Source of the DNA: Gemmatimonadota bacterium
GTDB taxonomy: Bacteria; Latescibacterota; UBA2968; UBA8231
Direction of reading: 5' to 3'
DNA: 64,000 nucleotides
Assembly (NCBI GenBank): GCA_018672475.1
Contig: JABHFS010000137.1
Location: 1 to 64,000, forward strand
Every line of letters begins with the position of its first letter. Within the stretch, counting starts at the first letter, position 1. Under the pieces are notes generated by a model, which made no database searches, was not told where the DNA came from, and worked only from the letters and a program-made list of their open reading frames with translations. This document shows positions 17,370 to 26,160 of the stretch, in pieces. The position numbers were made by a program, and so were the translations under genes.

Positions 17370-17462
17370 ACAAATTCCTTGCCCGAGCTGCCGCCGACAG
17401 CTGCGCGATCGTATAGCGAACGGCCGTGCATCGCCATCTGCTCGCGCAGCACTCTCTTGCAT
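17370..17462 (-). pseudogene. Relic of a class II aldolase (otnC-like), N-terminal fragment
   Basis: On the minus strand an ATG at 17462 overlaps the otnK stop (TAATG), the usual coupling of otnK to otnC. It reads MQES, then one base must be skipped to continue as LREQMAMHGRSLYDRAAVGG and SSGKEFV. This closely resembles the N-terminus of class II aldolase family decarboxylases (pattern R-x-L-y-x-R-x-x-x-x-G-x-S-G-N). The normal partner of OtnK is OtnC, about 210 residues long; here only some 30 codons remain before the convergent dehydrogenase gene. A frameshift plus a large deletion is the best explanation. Confidence 0.6.
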
Positions 17463-18715
17463 TATAGCATCTCAAAAGCCTTAGACATAAAATCCACGGC
17501 GCCGAAATTACCCGACTTCAACGCCAGAAAAAGCCCGCGCCCGTCGTAACACCACGGCACCCCTGGATCAATCTGCGGCCCAATAGTCAATGATTCTAAG
17601 CGCAACCCCTGCACCACCGCCCCCGCCGTCTCCCCCCCGGCCACCACCAGCCTCCGGACCCCGAGCTCAACCAGCCCTTTCGCCAAGTCCGCCATCGCCC
17701 GCTCGACCAGCGCGCCGGCTCGTTCCCGCCCCAGCGCCTCCTGCACTCGCATCAACTCCTCCGGCGCCGCGCTCGTAGCGATTAGCACCGGTCCGTCGTG
17801 TAACCGAGCCTCGGCCCAAGCCAACGCCTCCTCCAACATAGCCCCACCGACCGCCAGCGCCTCTGGGTCTATGCGAAACACCGGCCCCCGCTCGGCGAAG
17901 TCTTCGATCTGTGCCAACGTCGCCTGCGAGCAACTGCCCGCCAACACCGCCGCCTGCCCGCCCGCTTCCGGCAGTTCCACCGCCTGCAATTTCTCCGCCT
18001 CGCTGCGCGCACCGATAAAATTGGCCGGCAAACCCAACGCCACCCCTGAGCCGCCCGTAACCAACGCATGCCCAGCGACCGCCTGGCCGATAGCCCGCAG
18101 ATGCCCGTCGTCGAGCGCGTCGACCACCGCCAACCGTTTGCCCTCGTCGAGCAATTCGGCAAAGCGCCGCTCGATCGCCTCGGCCCCCCGATCCACCACC
18201 CCGTATTCCACCAAACCCACGCCACCTTGTGCTTGCCGCCCTAACACTCGCACTAAATTGGCGTCCGTCATCGGTGTCAGCGGGTGGTGCTGCAGGCCCG
18301 ATTCCGACAATAACTGATCCCCAACAAAGAGATGCCCCTTGTAGACCGACCGCCCATTCTCGGGAAACGCCGGACAAGCGATGGCCAAGCCCCCACCGAG
18401 TTTCTGCAACAACGCCTCGGCCACCGGCCCAATATTGCCCGCCTCCGTAGAATCAAAAGTCGAGCAATATTTAAAGAAAAACTGCTGTGCGCCCGCCTTC
18501 TTAAGCCACGCTAACGCCGCCAAAGACTGCGCCACCGCCTCATCCGCTGGAATCGTCCGCGATTTCAACGCGATCACCATCGCCTCGCTCGCAGGTATTT
18601 CCCCCTTCGGCACACCCACACATAGCGTCGTGCGCAGCCCCTCCCCGACCAAGATATTGGCCAGGTCGGTTGCGCCCGTAAAATCATCGGCAATACATCC
18701 CAAATACAAGCTCAT
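17462..18715 (-). CDS. otnK: Four-carbon acid sugar (3-oxo-tetronate) kinase family protein
   Basis: A 417-residue protein of the DUF1537/OtnK family. The N-terminal domain begins LGCIADDFTGATDLANILV, the family signature; KYCSTFDSTEAGNIG and ACPAFPENGRSVYKGHLFV follow, and the C-terminal nucleotide-binding domain ends with LVVAGGETAGAVVQGL. OtnK phosphorylates 3-oxo-tetronates before OtnC decarboxylates them. GGAGAGACC precedes ATG 18715; the 13 codons upstream are unlikely to be used. Only a relic of otnC remains downstream, so the pathway either uses another aldolase or is decaying here. Confidence 0.85.
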   Translation of the reverse strand: MSLYLGCIADDFTGATDLANILVGEGLRTTLCVGVPKGEIPASEAMVIALKSRTIPADEAVAQSLAALAWLKKAGAQQFFFKYCSTFDSTEAGNIGPVAEALLQKLGGGLAIACPAFPENGRSVYKGHLFVGDQLLSESGLQHHPLTPMTDANLVRVLGRQAQGGVGLVEYGVVDRGAEAIERRFAELLDEGKRLAVVDALDDGHLRAIGQAVAGHALVTGGSGVALGLPANFIGARSEAEKLQAVELPEAGGQAAVLAGSCSQATLAQIEDFAERGPVFRIDPEALAVGGAMLEEALAWAEARLHDGPVLIATSAAPEELMRVQEALGRERAGALVERAMADLAKGLVELGVRRLVVAGGETAGAVVQGLRLESLTIGPQIDPGVPWCYDGRGLFLALKSGNFGAVDFMSKAFEML

Positions 18716-18850
18716 ACGGTCTCTCCTCACACCTGACGAACCAAGAAAACCCACGCGAAGACAACAGATCGTATCGGCCGTCTACGATATACTCTACCTA
18801 TTGCCAAACCTTATCGCATCCGGGATGCTCCTCGAGCATTTATAAGGCGA

Positions 18851-19456
18851 CTAGAAGCCGTTCTCGAAGACAATTTCATCGAGCGCCAGTTGCCCAGGTT
18901 TGGGCCAAGGATCTTTGAGGCCTTTGCCCACAGCGACCATCGGTCCCATGACGTAGTCTTCTGGCAGATTGACCAATTTCGCCACTTGCTCGCTATTGAA
19001 TCCGATCATCGGACACGATTGATAACCGAGGCCCTGGGCTGCGAGCATCAAATTTTGCATCGCCATGCCGACAGACCAATGCGCCTCATCCCGCTGAAAA
19101 AGCTCACCCCGCTGCTCGTGGAAAGGTCCGACCGCTTTGACCAATTGTTGCGAGATCTCCGCGAGCGTATTTTTCCAGTATCTTTCCGGCTCCTTCGCCC
19201 ACGCCTTCACATCGGCCGTAAAAAGGACCAACAGAGAGGCGTCGGTGATCTGCGACTGACCGCAAAATTCGTCTCTTATTTTTTGCCGCAGTTCCGCGTC
19301 GCGAAAAACCACCAAGCGCCAGTGCTGGACATTAAAACTGGTCGGCGCCTGAATGGTCGCTTGCAACAATTGTTTTTCTTCCGCATCCGTCAGCGCGTGA
19401 TCCTTGTCGAAATGCTTTACCGATCGCCGCGCATAGACCGCTTCTAGTACATCCAT
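18851..19456 (-). CDS. Nitroreductase family FMN-dependent oxidoreductase
   Basis: A 201-residue protein with the family's FMN-binding features: VYARRSVKHFD near the start (R-R-S), QAPTSFNVQHWRLVVF (S-x-N-x-Q-x-W) and a C-terminal GPMVAVGKGL. Members reduce nitro compounds, quinones or flavins using NAD(P)H. The frame extends 107 codons further upstream, but that part is the shadow of the PhyH gene; ATG 19456 gives the proper N-terminus. It lies 22 bp downstream of the PhyH gene and is likely co-transcribed with it. Confidence 0.87.
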   Translation of the reverse strand: MDVLEAVYARRSVKHFDKDHALTDAEEKQLLQATIQAPTSFNVQHWRLVVFRDAELRQKIRDEFCGQSQITDASLLVLFTADVKAWAKEPERYWKNTLAEISQQLVKAVGPFHEQRGELFQRDEAHWSVGMAMQNLMLAAQGLGYQSCPMIGFNSEQVAKLVNLPEDYVMGPMVAVGKGLKDPWPKPGQLALDEIVFENGF

Positions 19457-19478
19457 TGCAATTTGTTCCGGTCTTCGT

Positions 19479-20402
19479 TTAGGGTTCGTTATTGATCTCA
19501 GGGGCCCAATATTTCCAGAGGTTCCGCGACACGTCGTATCGTTCGAGCCTCCGGCCCGGGTGATCCGACGGCAGAAAACCCGTGCCCAGCGATTGTTCGT
19601 CGGGTGGCGACCACGGCGTGCCTTCCTTGTCGGGAAACATGACCATCGGCGCCTGTTCGCGCATTTTCCTATGGGAATAACGTGCAAACTGCGCCACCCG
19701 CGCCTGCCTCGAGCCGACCGCGTTCTCCGAACCGATATGCGTGGTGAGGCCATGGAATAACATAGCATCGCCCGCACGCCCAGTCATGCAAACTACCTCG
19801 CCCACGCCGGGATCGCCCTCTAGCAACGCCCGATGCCCGCCGCTCTTCACCGGCTCCGTAAAGAGATACGATCCGTCAAATAATTCGGGGTGTTCGAGAA
19901 AATACCGGTGATTCGCCCGATGCGATCTCGGCCAATAGGCCGTGCCTCCTCCCGTAGGACTGTCGACGTCCCAGAGCAACACGGCAAAGAATGCCATAAA
20001 GCCACCGCCCCAACCCGTCGCGTAACCGTCGAGATGGCCGTCGACCGGGGCCTGCCACTCGCTACCCAGGACGCTCGGCATAATCACCCGCGTCATCGGC
20101 ACCTGCGGCGTCCACGGCAGCCCCGCCGGATGCGAAGAGGCGAATGCGCCGCCGCCGATTTGTTCGACAATGGACTGTACGTTCGGCACATTGTAGAGGT
20201 TGGGGCTGAATTCGGGCCAGCCGCCCGTGGGGGCATAGCGCCCGGCAGGCCAGGTGTCGGGCGCGTCGAGATCGACACCTTCAGAACAAGCCTCGCGCAT
20301 TTGCGCCTGCCACCCCTCGATCACGCCCGCGGGCACCAGTCCCGCAATTGCTAACGCCCCCTCGGATTTGAACTCGCCCAACTGTGCAGGTGATAGCCGC
20401 AT
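19479..20402 (-). CDS. Phytanoyl-CoA dioxygenase (PhyH) family protein
   Basis: A 307-residue Fe(II)/2-oxoglutarate dioxygenase. The iron triad is visible as His123-x-Asp125 in DGHLDGY and the distal His in FHGLTTHIG (His222 most likely). An Arg for 2-oxoglutarate lies in SRQARVAQFARY. The motif GGGTAYWPRSHRANH is the standard PhyH G-x-T-x-x-x-P-G-S-H variant. GGGAGA precedes the ATG. The substrate is unknown; bacterial PhyH proteins hydroxylate diverse small molecules. This is one of three in the window, and its sequence differs clearly from the other two. Confidence 0.86.
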   Translation of the reverse strand: MRLSPAQLGEFKSEGALAIAGLVPAGVIEGWQAQMREACSEGVDLDAPDTWPAGRYAPTGGWPEFSPNLYNVPNVQSIVEQIGGGAFASSHPAGLPWTPQVPMTRVIMPSVLGSEWQAPVDGHLDGYATGWGGGFMAFFAVLLWDVDSPTGGGTAYWPRSHRANHRYFLEHPELFDGSYLFTEPVKSGGHRALLEGDPGVGEVVCMTGRAGDAMLFHGLTTHIGSENAVGSRQARVAQFARYSHRKMREQAPMVMFPDKEGTPWSPPDEQSLGTGFLPSDHPGRRLERYDVSRNLWKYWAPEINNEP

Positions 20403-20671
20403 ACTAATCTGTCTCCCACATTAACGTCGAAAATAAAATCCCCATTACAGAAGCCATGTGCATGGGGTCGATGGTCATTCTCGTTGATCGTCTAACGACT
20501 TCACAATTCACGACCCCGCGCAAACTGCGTCGGCGAAACCCCGAGAGCGCAAGCGACGCCGTGTGAATTGCTGTGATATCTGATAAGGAAATTGAGCTAC
20601 TCTAAAAATAAATAAAAGCGAAGTAACGCTGGCCATCAGCTATGCGGTCAAACGTCACTTGTAGGGTGTTG
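20403..20671. other. Non-coding stretch at the edge of an AT-rich island
   Basis: No gene is supported. On the minus strand about 30 codons near 20508-20580 are open and end in a helix-like segment (ALGVSPTQFARGREL), too short to assign. The base composition shifts toward AT from about 20580 onward. Confidence 0.4.
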
Positions 20672-22063
20672 TTAGCCACCATCTTTCACAATAGGGTCAG
20701 TGCCATTTATGAACTCTTCAATGTTGGTGTAGACATCGCCATCATTATCTATCACGTTGTCAGAGCTGTCCTTAGAATTGAGCCCATGTTTGTTCTCCCA
20801 AATATCAGGCATTCCGTCGTTGTCGGAATCCTTCAGGGCCGCGTCATGTTTTAGTTTTGGCCAGCCTCCGACGTCCTTCATGGTTAAAGGAACGCGGCCC
20901 GATCCCTTGCGAACATGCTCAATAATTCGAGTGTCTACCGCATCTCGCGCAGGAAGAGAGGCGCCAGCTTCTGACAGGATTTTATGATAAGCCGTCTCAC
21001 TGGCATCGGTGCTGATCCGAGGCATTTCGATCGGGTTGGCTAGTCGGGCCGATACGTCATGCCTGCTTGTATCGATCATTTTCCAGTTATCAACATTACC
21101 TGCGGGGAACTCTGCCATATGATTGCCCTGGACGTACATCTTTATCTCTGCACCTTTATAAATCATAAATGCCGCCTTTCTCGCATCATCGCGATCTGGT
21201 GCTGACGGGCCCAGTTTCAGATAGTTGCCAACATAGTTCATGATGACAGGTTCTTTCTCATTTGAATTGCCACTACCCGCGTAACCCGCCACCCCACTCC
21301 AATTGTAGATAACGTTGTTGCGAAAATCGATCATCGGACCAGGCAAATCTGGATAGGCCGTTGGACGGGGATTACGAGACCGGTTGTTGGCATAAATATT
21401 GTGATGAAAAGAGATTCGTCCACCCTTGGATGAACCGATAAGGGAACCATATGAATGGTCTGTAAGCCCCTCCGCTATGATACACCATTGAACGGTTACA
21501 TCTTTAGAACCATGGGTTACCGATAGACACTCGTCCGTTGACCACATAGCAGTGCAATGATCAATAATGATATTACTGCCGTCCCAGACTGTAATCGCAT
21601 CAAGCTCCCCCGGCTTTGAGGTATGGTCTCCCGGTCGCGAGCGTATGTACCGCACAATGCAATCGTGAGTATTGCCTATGCCGAATTGATAATTCCTGAG
21701 ACAAATGCCATCTCCAGGAGCGGTTTGTCCCGCAATTGTGATATAGGGATTTCTGATCGTCAAATTGGCTTTGAGGTCGATATAACCTCCGACTCGGAAT
21801 ACAATAATACGAGGCCCTTTAGACTCAATTGCCGCGCGGAGACTGCCTGTGATGGGTTGTTCCTTGTTGGGAAGATAATCCGCAAGAGTTGTGACCACAT
21901 ACACCTTCCCATTTCTGCCACCAGGTGTGCGTGAGCCAGGCCCTTCTGCACCGGGAAATGCCGGCGGATTCTCCGTAGCAAAGGAGTAATTACATCCGTA
22001 TATCGTGACAATACAGCACACAAACAGGCGCAAGTCTCGGTATGTATTTTGTGTCCTCATCAT
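20672..22063 (-). CDS. Secreted pectate lyase-like protein (polysaccharide lyase family 1 type)
   Basis: About 463 residues. A signal peptide (RLFVCCIVTIYGCNYSFA) is followed by AFPGAEGPGSRTPGGRNGKV, the typical start of PL1-like beta helices, then IIVFRVGGYIDLK, ITIAGQTAPGDGICL, NIIIDHCTAMWSTDE and RISFHHNIYANNRSRNPRP, where the R-x-P-R-x-like segment carries the catalytic Arg region. The C-terminus has a calcium-binding pattern DSDNDGMPDIWENKHGLN and DNDGDVYTNIEEF. It would cleave pectate outside the cytoplasm. The start is uncertain (ATGs at 22072, 22063 and 22060; no clear ribosome site). Codon and base use are more AT-rich than the flanks, suggesting transfer. Confidence 0.82.
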   Translation of the reverse strand: MMRTQNTYRDLRLFVCCIVTIYGCNYSFATENPPAFPGAEGPGSRTPGGRNGKVYVVTTLADYLPNKEQPITGSLRAAIESKGPRIIVFRVGGYIDLKANLTIRNPYITIAGQTAPGDGICLRNYQFGIGNTHDCIVRYIRSRPGDHTSKPGELDAITVWDGSNIIIDHCTAMWSTDECLSVTHGSKDVTVQWCIIAEGLTDHSYGSLIGSSKGGRISFHHNIYANNRSRNPRPTAYPDLPGPMIDFRNNVIYNWSGVAGYAGSGNSNEKEPVIMNYVGNYLKLGPSAPDRDDARKAAFMIYKGAEIKMYVQGNHMAEFPAGNVDNWKMIDTSRHDVSARLANPIEMPRISTDASETAYHKILSEAGASLPARDAVDTRIIEHVRKGSGRVPLTMKDVGGWPKLKHDAALKDSDNDGMPDIWENKHGLNSKDSSDNVIDNDGDVYTNIEEFINGTDPIVKDGG

Positions 22064-22495
22064 GTGGCTCATTAGTGAATGAAGGAGGCGATGCCCTAAT
22101 TCGGCACCGATCTTACCGTTTATCAATAGAGTTAGCCCAAGACCGGGATTGCCTATCTTGACACCCCATCGCGATTTTGTACGCTGCAACTACATGCCCT
22201 AAAGCACTGCAATGGACCCAGTCGATAAGCCGTTTGATGCTGAAGACATGAAGTGTCTTGTTTAAATTTCCATTAACGAGTTGTGCACTAATAAAAGGCT
22301 CGTGATACAAGCGCATTTCCCTGATATACGAACTTTTGACCGTAGTAGCGTGTTTCCTTAGGTCGTATTCATTATTAGCTATCGACCACTCACTGTCAAG
22401 CACACAGCGCGAATTACCACCCTATCCACCTTCCCCTGTCTTGCCACAAAACTCACCCTATACTTTCTTAAACGCTCTACCAACCTAGGAGCCCC
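22064..22495. other. AT-rich non-coding region upstream of the pectate lyase
   Basis: A minus-strand frame of 96 codons at 22113-22403 has no ribosome-binding site and no recognisable motif; I do not call it a gene. The stretch probably holds the promoters of the lyase and of the divergent cyclase operon, but no convincing -35/-10 pair stood out. Confidence 0.4.
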
Positions 22496-22624
22496 ATGTC
22501 CACAACCACCGTCTCTAAGCAAGTCGGCGTCTTCCACCTCAACGGCCGCGCAACCTGCAAAGACCAGAAAGTCGAAAGCCTGCTGCTGTCCACCCGCGGC
22601 AACCGCGAGCAGGGTGGCCAATGA
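22496..22624 (+). CDS. Very small ORF coupled to the cyclase gene
   Basis: Forty-two codons beginning MSTTTVSKQVGVFHLNGRAT. TAGGAG at 22486-22491 is well placed, and the stop overlaps the cyclase start (ATGA). It has the GC-rich codon use of the downstream genes rather than that of the AT-rich island. I do not recognise it; it may be a leader that couples translation or another internally deleted gene. Confidence 0.4.
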   Translation: MSTTTVSKQVGVFHLNGRATCKDQKVESLLLSTRGNREQGGQ

Positions 22625-23271
22625 ATATCATCGACTTGAGCCTAACAATGCGTACCGGCATGCGCGGCATCGCCTGGGACACGCACACCACCCTCGCCGA
22701 AGAAGGCTGGAACTCCCGCACCCTGCACCTCTACTCACATGCCACCACCCACATGGACGCGCCGCGCCACTTCTTCGAGCGCGGACTGACCATCGACTAC
22801 CAAGATTTGAATAAGTGTATCGGCCCGGCTTTCGTCGTCGACTTGGGCGAGGTTGCTCCGCGCCAGTTGATTGAGGTCGCCGATCTCGGCCCGCTCGCAA
22901 AAAAGATCGGCCCCGGCGACCGCCTACTCTTCAAATCCGGTTGGAGCAAAAGAGTCGACGAGCCGGCCTACCGCGATGAATTGCCGCGCATCAGCTTAGA
23001 ACTCGCGGAGTTCCTCGCCGCCAAACTCGTCGCCTTAGTCGGTGTCGAACCGCCCTCCGTTGCCGCCGTTAACGACCTTGAAGAAATCACCGCCGTGCAC
23101 CGCACCCTGCTCGGCGCCGGCGTCGTCATTGTCGAGGGTCTGTGCAATTTAGACCAGCTCACGCAAGAGCAGGTAACCTTTATCGCCCTGCCGCTCAAAG
23201 TAGAGGACGGCGACGGCACTCCGGTGCGCGCCATTGCCATCGAAGGCGACCTCGCCGGGCTGGCCCCTTAG
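22621..23271 (+). CDS. Cyclase family protein (kynurenine formamidase-like fold)
   Basis: A 216-residue metal-dependent hydrolase. It opens with IIDLSLTMRTGM and carries SHATTHMDAPRHF, the family's H-x-G-T-H-x-D-x-P-x-H metal motif with Gly replaced by Thr. GDRLLFKSGWSKR and GVEPPSVAAV are also typical. Relatives hydrolyse N-formylkynurenine or open cyclic amides, isatins and lactones. It is coupled to the small ORF before it and followed four bases later by an AEC permease, suggesting uptake and opening of the same compound. Confidence 0.82.
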   Translation: MNIIDLSLTMRTGMRGIAWDTHTTLAEEGWNSRTLHLYSHATTHMDAPRHFFERGLTIDYQDLNKCIGPAFVVDLGEVAPRQLIEVADLGPLAKKIGPGDRLLFKSGWSKRVDEPAYRDELPRISLELAEFLAAKLVALVGVEPPSVAAVNDLEEITAVHRTLLGAGVVIVEGLCNLDQLTQEQVTFIALPLKVEDGDGTPVRAIAIEGDLAGLAP

Positions 23272-23274
23272 TCG

Positions 23275-24183
23275 ATGGGTTTCCTGTTCGACGTAATCGG
23301 CCCGCTCTTTACCCTGATCGGTTGCGGTTTTATCCTCGGCCGCCGCCGCAAAATAGACACCGGACCGCTGGCCGATGTCGCGATGTACATCTGCCTGCCC
23401 TTTTTACTTTTCTCAACGCTGGTTCGCCACCCCGTCACCGGCTTGGCCGCCGCCCAGATCTTTGCCTGGCAGGCCGGCATGTATCTGGCCAGCATCCCCG
23501 CCATCTGGCTCGTCGCCCGTCTGGCGGGGTGGGACAAGCCCACCCGCAGCGCCGTCACCCTTTCGTTACCGACCGTCAACGTCGCCTCCTACGGCGTGCC
23601 CGTCGTGCTCTTCGCGCTCGGCGACGAAGCCCTCGCCATTATCATGCTACTCTTCGTCTACGGCAATGTCTTCGCCTCCTCGCTGGGCGTCTACATCGCC
23701 GCCGGCGGCCGCCAGAGCCCATTGCAAGCGTTCAAAAGCATCTTCAAACTGCCGTTGATCTACACCACGGCCCTGGCCATCAGCATCAATGTACTCGCTA
23801 TCCCAATCCCTGAATCCCTACTCGACACCGCCGACCTTATCGGCAAAGCCGGTCCGATTCTCGCCATCATCCTGCTCGGCATCCAAGTCTCGCACATCGA
23901 ATTGCGCGGCAACAATTCGGCCGCCCTCTACGGCGGCATCAGCGCCAAGATCCTGATTGGCCCCGTCCTCGGCATCGGCCTGACGCTGGCGATCGGCGCC
24001 GAGGGCACGATACGCGACGTGCTACTGATCTGCTCCTGTTTGCCCACCGCCATCAACGCGTTGATTCTGACCGTGCGCTTCGACGCGCGGCCCGATTTGC
24101 TCGGCGGCATCCTCATCGGCTCGACATTGTGGAGCCCGTTGGGCTTGTCGGCGGTACTGTATTGGATCGGCGGACGATTTTAA
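23275..24183 (+). CDS. AEC (auxin efflux carrier) family transporter
   Basis: A 302-residue protein with about ten hydrophobic segments in two halves: VIGPLFTLIGCGFILGR, VAMYICLPFLLFSTLV and LPTVNVASYGVPVVLFALGD (N-x-x-x-Y-G-x-P), then GPILAIILLGIQVSH and LICSCLPTAINALILTVRF (P-x-A-I-N-A). These are the conserved features of AEC carriers, which export or import small carboxylates. The start follows the cyclase stop by three bases without a good ribosome site, consistent with coupling. Confidence 0.85.
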   Translation: MGFLFDVIGPLFTLIGCGFILGRRRKIDTGPLADVAMYICLPFLLFSTLVRHPVTGLAAAQIFAWQAGMYLASIPAIWLVARLAGWDKPTRSAVTLSLPTVNVASYGVPVVLFALGDEALAIIMLLFVYGNVFASSLGVYIAAGGRQSPLQAFKSIFKLPLIYTTALAISINVLAIPIPESLLDTADLIGKAGPILAIILLGIQVSHIELRGNNSAALYGGISAKILIGPVLGIGLTLAIGAEGTIRDVLLICSCLPTAINALILTVRFDARPDLLGGILIGSTLWSPLGLSAVLYWIGGRF

Positions 24184-24509
24184 TCACCGCTATGATCACC
24201 GCTGACAGGGTAGCATCGTCGTAATCGTTGGCGTAAAATGTGTGCCAATGCGTTGTACTAACGTGTCCTTCAACCCGCCGATACGACCGTGCATACCTTA
24301 AACCCAAACACACTTTGCAAGCCGCATACCATTTATAAACGGCTATAAAAAAATCAGACCTGGCCTTAAAGTGTTACCCCGACCACACACCCGTATTTTC
24401 TCAACCTCACATCTCGTCCCCTCGCCGATTCCCTCTTGCAATTGACAAAAATACCGAGCAACGCCTATTTCTTTACGCCCGTTTCGCCCCAATCACCAGG
24501 AGAATCCCC
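24184..24509. other. Intergenic region before the second RraA-like gene
   Basis: No supported gene on either strand. The plus strand carries CCAGGAG at 24496-24502 for the next gene. The AT-rich stretch 24330-24350 and the segment TTGACAAAAATACCGAGC near 24441 could belong to a promoter, but no strong -10 is evident. Confidence 0.35.
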
Positions 24510-25277
24510 GTGCTGAAAAATCCCGATATCGACATCGCTCCCGAACTCTTAGAAGGCCTGCGCCTCGTCGGCACCCCCACCGCTACCGCCTATCTGATGA
24601 ACCAGGGCTACCGCCACGTCTACGCCATCGGCATCCCGGCGCAAGCCCTGAACCCCGGCCAGACCATGGTCGGCCGCGCACGCACCCTGCGCTTTCTCCC
24701 GATGCGCGAAGACCTACTCAAAGACCAGTATAGCAGCGTCGGCGACCGCCCGCACCGCGACGCCATCGAGAGTATCCAGCCCGGCGAGATCCTTGTCATC
24801 GACGGCTGCGGCACCTTTGAGGCCGGGGTCGTCGGCGATATGTTTACCCGCAGGGTGCAGGAACTCGGTGGCCAAGGCATCGTCATCGACGGCTGTGTGC
24901 GCGATATGGGCGCCATCCGCGAAATCGGCCTGCCGCTCTTTTGCAAGGGCTCGCACGGCGCCGGCATCAATCGCGCGCTAATATCGGCCGACTACCAGCA
25001 GCCCATCTCCATTGGCAACACCCCCGTATTACCCGGCGACGTGCTAATGGGCGACGCCGACGGGGTCGTCGTGGTACCGCCACATATGGTCGAGGGCCTG
25101 GTCGCCTGGGGTATCGAACACGAGGTGCAGGAGCGCTTCACCCGCATCAAACTCGAAGAGGGCCACGCGCTGCACGAAGCCTATCCGCCCAACGCCGAGT
25201 TGCGCCCGCTCTACCTCGAATGGCGCAAAAATCAGCCTGAATACGCGCAATATCCCTTCGCCTTCAAGGACGAATAA
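24510..25277 (+). CDS. RraA-like / HMG aldolase-fold protein (second copy)
   Basis: A 255-residue protein starting at GTG with CCAGGAG seven bases upstream. Conserved features are VGTPTATAYLMNQGYRH, PGEILVIDGCGTFEAGVVGD (the G-x-x-x-x-x-D loop), GIVIDGCVRDMG (G-x-x-R-D) and PGDVLMGDADGVVVVPPHM. It is only distantly similar to the copy at 8696-9421, so the two are probably not a recent duplication. The SDR gene follows two bases later; the pair may oxidise a hydroxy acid and then cleave or isomerise it. Confidence 0.82.
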   Translation: MLKNPDIDIAPELLEGLRLVGTPTATAYLMNQGYRHVYAIGIPAQALNPGQTMVGRARTLRFLPMREDLLKDQYSSVGDRPHRDAIESIQPGEILVIDGCGTFEAGVVGDMFTRRVQELGGQGIVIDGCVRDMGAIREIGLPLFCKGSHGAGINRALISADYQQPISIGNTPVLPGDVLMGDADGVVVVPPHMVEGLVAWGIEHEVQERFTRIKLEEGHALHEAYPPNAELRPLYLEWRKNQPEYAQYPFAFKDE

Positions 25278-25278
25278 A

Positions 25279-26058
25279 ATGGACCTGCTCGACCTACAGG
25301 ACCGCGTCATTCTCATCACCGGCGGCTGTGGCTCGATCGGCCGGGTCATCGTCCGCGAGCTAACCGCCCACAACGCCCGCGTCGCGGTTAACGATATCGT
25401 TACAGAGAAGGAAGCCGCGGTCATCCTCGCAGAAGCAGACCCCTCCGGCGAGCGCACCGCCTACTTCCGGGCCGACGCCAACCAGCCCGACGAGCTCACC
25501 GCGCTTCTTGACCGCACCGAGGCGGCTTGGGGCTTGCCCGACATCGTCTGCTGCCACGCCGGCATGGTTGACGCGCACCCAGTCACCGAATACCCGCTGG
25601 AGGCCTTTGACCAATTAATCCAGACGAACCTGCGCGCCGCCTTCGCCACAGCGCAGGAGACTAGCCGCCGCTGGCGGGCTGCAGAGAAACCGGGCCACCT
25701 GATTTTCACCACCTCCTGGGTCCAGGACGTGCCCTGGCCCGGGATCACCCCCTATACCACCAGCAAAGCCGGCATGAAGGCGATGATGCGCGGCTACGCC
25801 CGCGAGCTGGCCGCGCACAAAATCCGCGCCAACGCCGTGGCCCCTGGCATCGTCGCCGTCGGCCTGGCCAAACGCCAATGGGATACCGACCCATCCTACA
25901 AGGCCCGCGCGCAAAAAGCCATCCCCCTGGGATTTATGCAACCCGCTGAAACCGTCGCGCACGCCTTTCTCTATCTCTGCTCGGATATGGCCGCCTACAT
26001 GACCGGCTCCGTGCTCTTAGTAGACGGCGGCTGCAGCCTCTACCCGATGGACGAGTGA
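25279..26058 (+). CDS. SDR family oxidoreductase
   Basis: A 259-residue classical short-chain dehydrogenase. The cofactor motif is ITGGCGSIG (G-G-x-G-x-I-G), with VCCHAGMVD in place of N-N-A-G, the catalytic Ser in FTTSW and the YTTSK motif (Tyr, Lys). The Asp after the second strand (AVNDIV) suggests NAD preference. It is tightly linked to the RraA-like gene. The substrate is not predictable beyond an alcohol or sugar acid. Confidence 0.87.
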   Translation: MDLLDLQDRVILITGGCGSIGRVIVRELTAHNARVAVNDIVTEKEAAVILAEADPSGERTAYFRADANQPDELTALLDRTEAAWGLPDIVCCHAGMVDAHPVTEYPLEAFDQLIQTNLRAAFATAQETSRRWRAAEKPGHLIFTTSWVQDVPWPGITPYTTSKAGMKAMMRGYARELAAHKIRANAVAPGIVAVGLAKRQWDTDPSYKARAQKAIPLGFMQPAETVAHAFLYLCSDMAAYMTGSVLLVDGGCSLYPMDE

Positions 26059-26160
26059 ACGACTGCAAAGCCACCTTGACAACGATGAACTTAAATCGCC
26101 ACGTTACCCTCTTATTACATTCTACTGGAGGCCTCGCCGAGGGCATTCCCGCAGTGCTCT

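Noticed and set aside
22113-22403. 96-codon minus-strand ORF in the AT-rich gap
   Set aside because: No ribosome site, no motif; AT-rich non-coding DNA often gives such frames.
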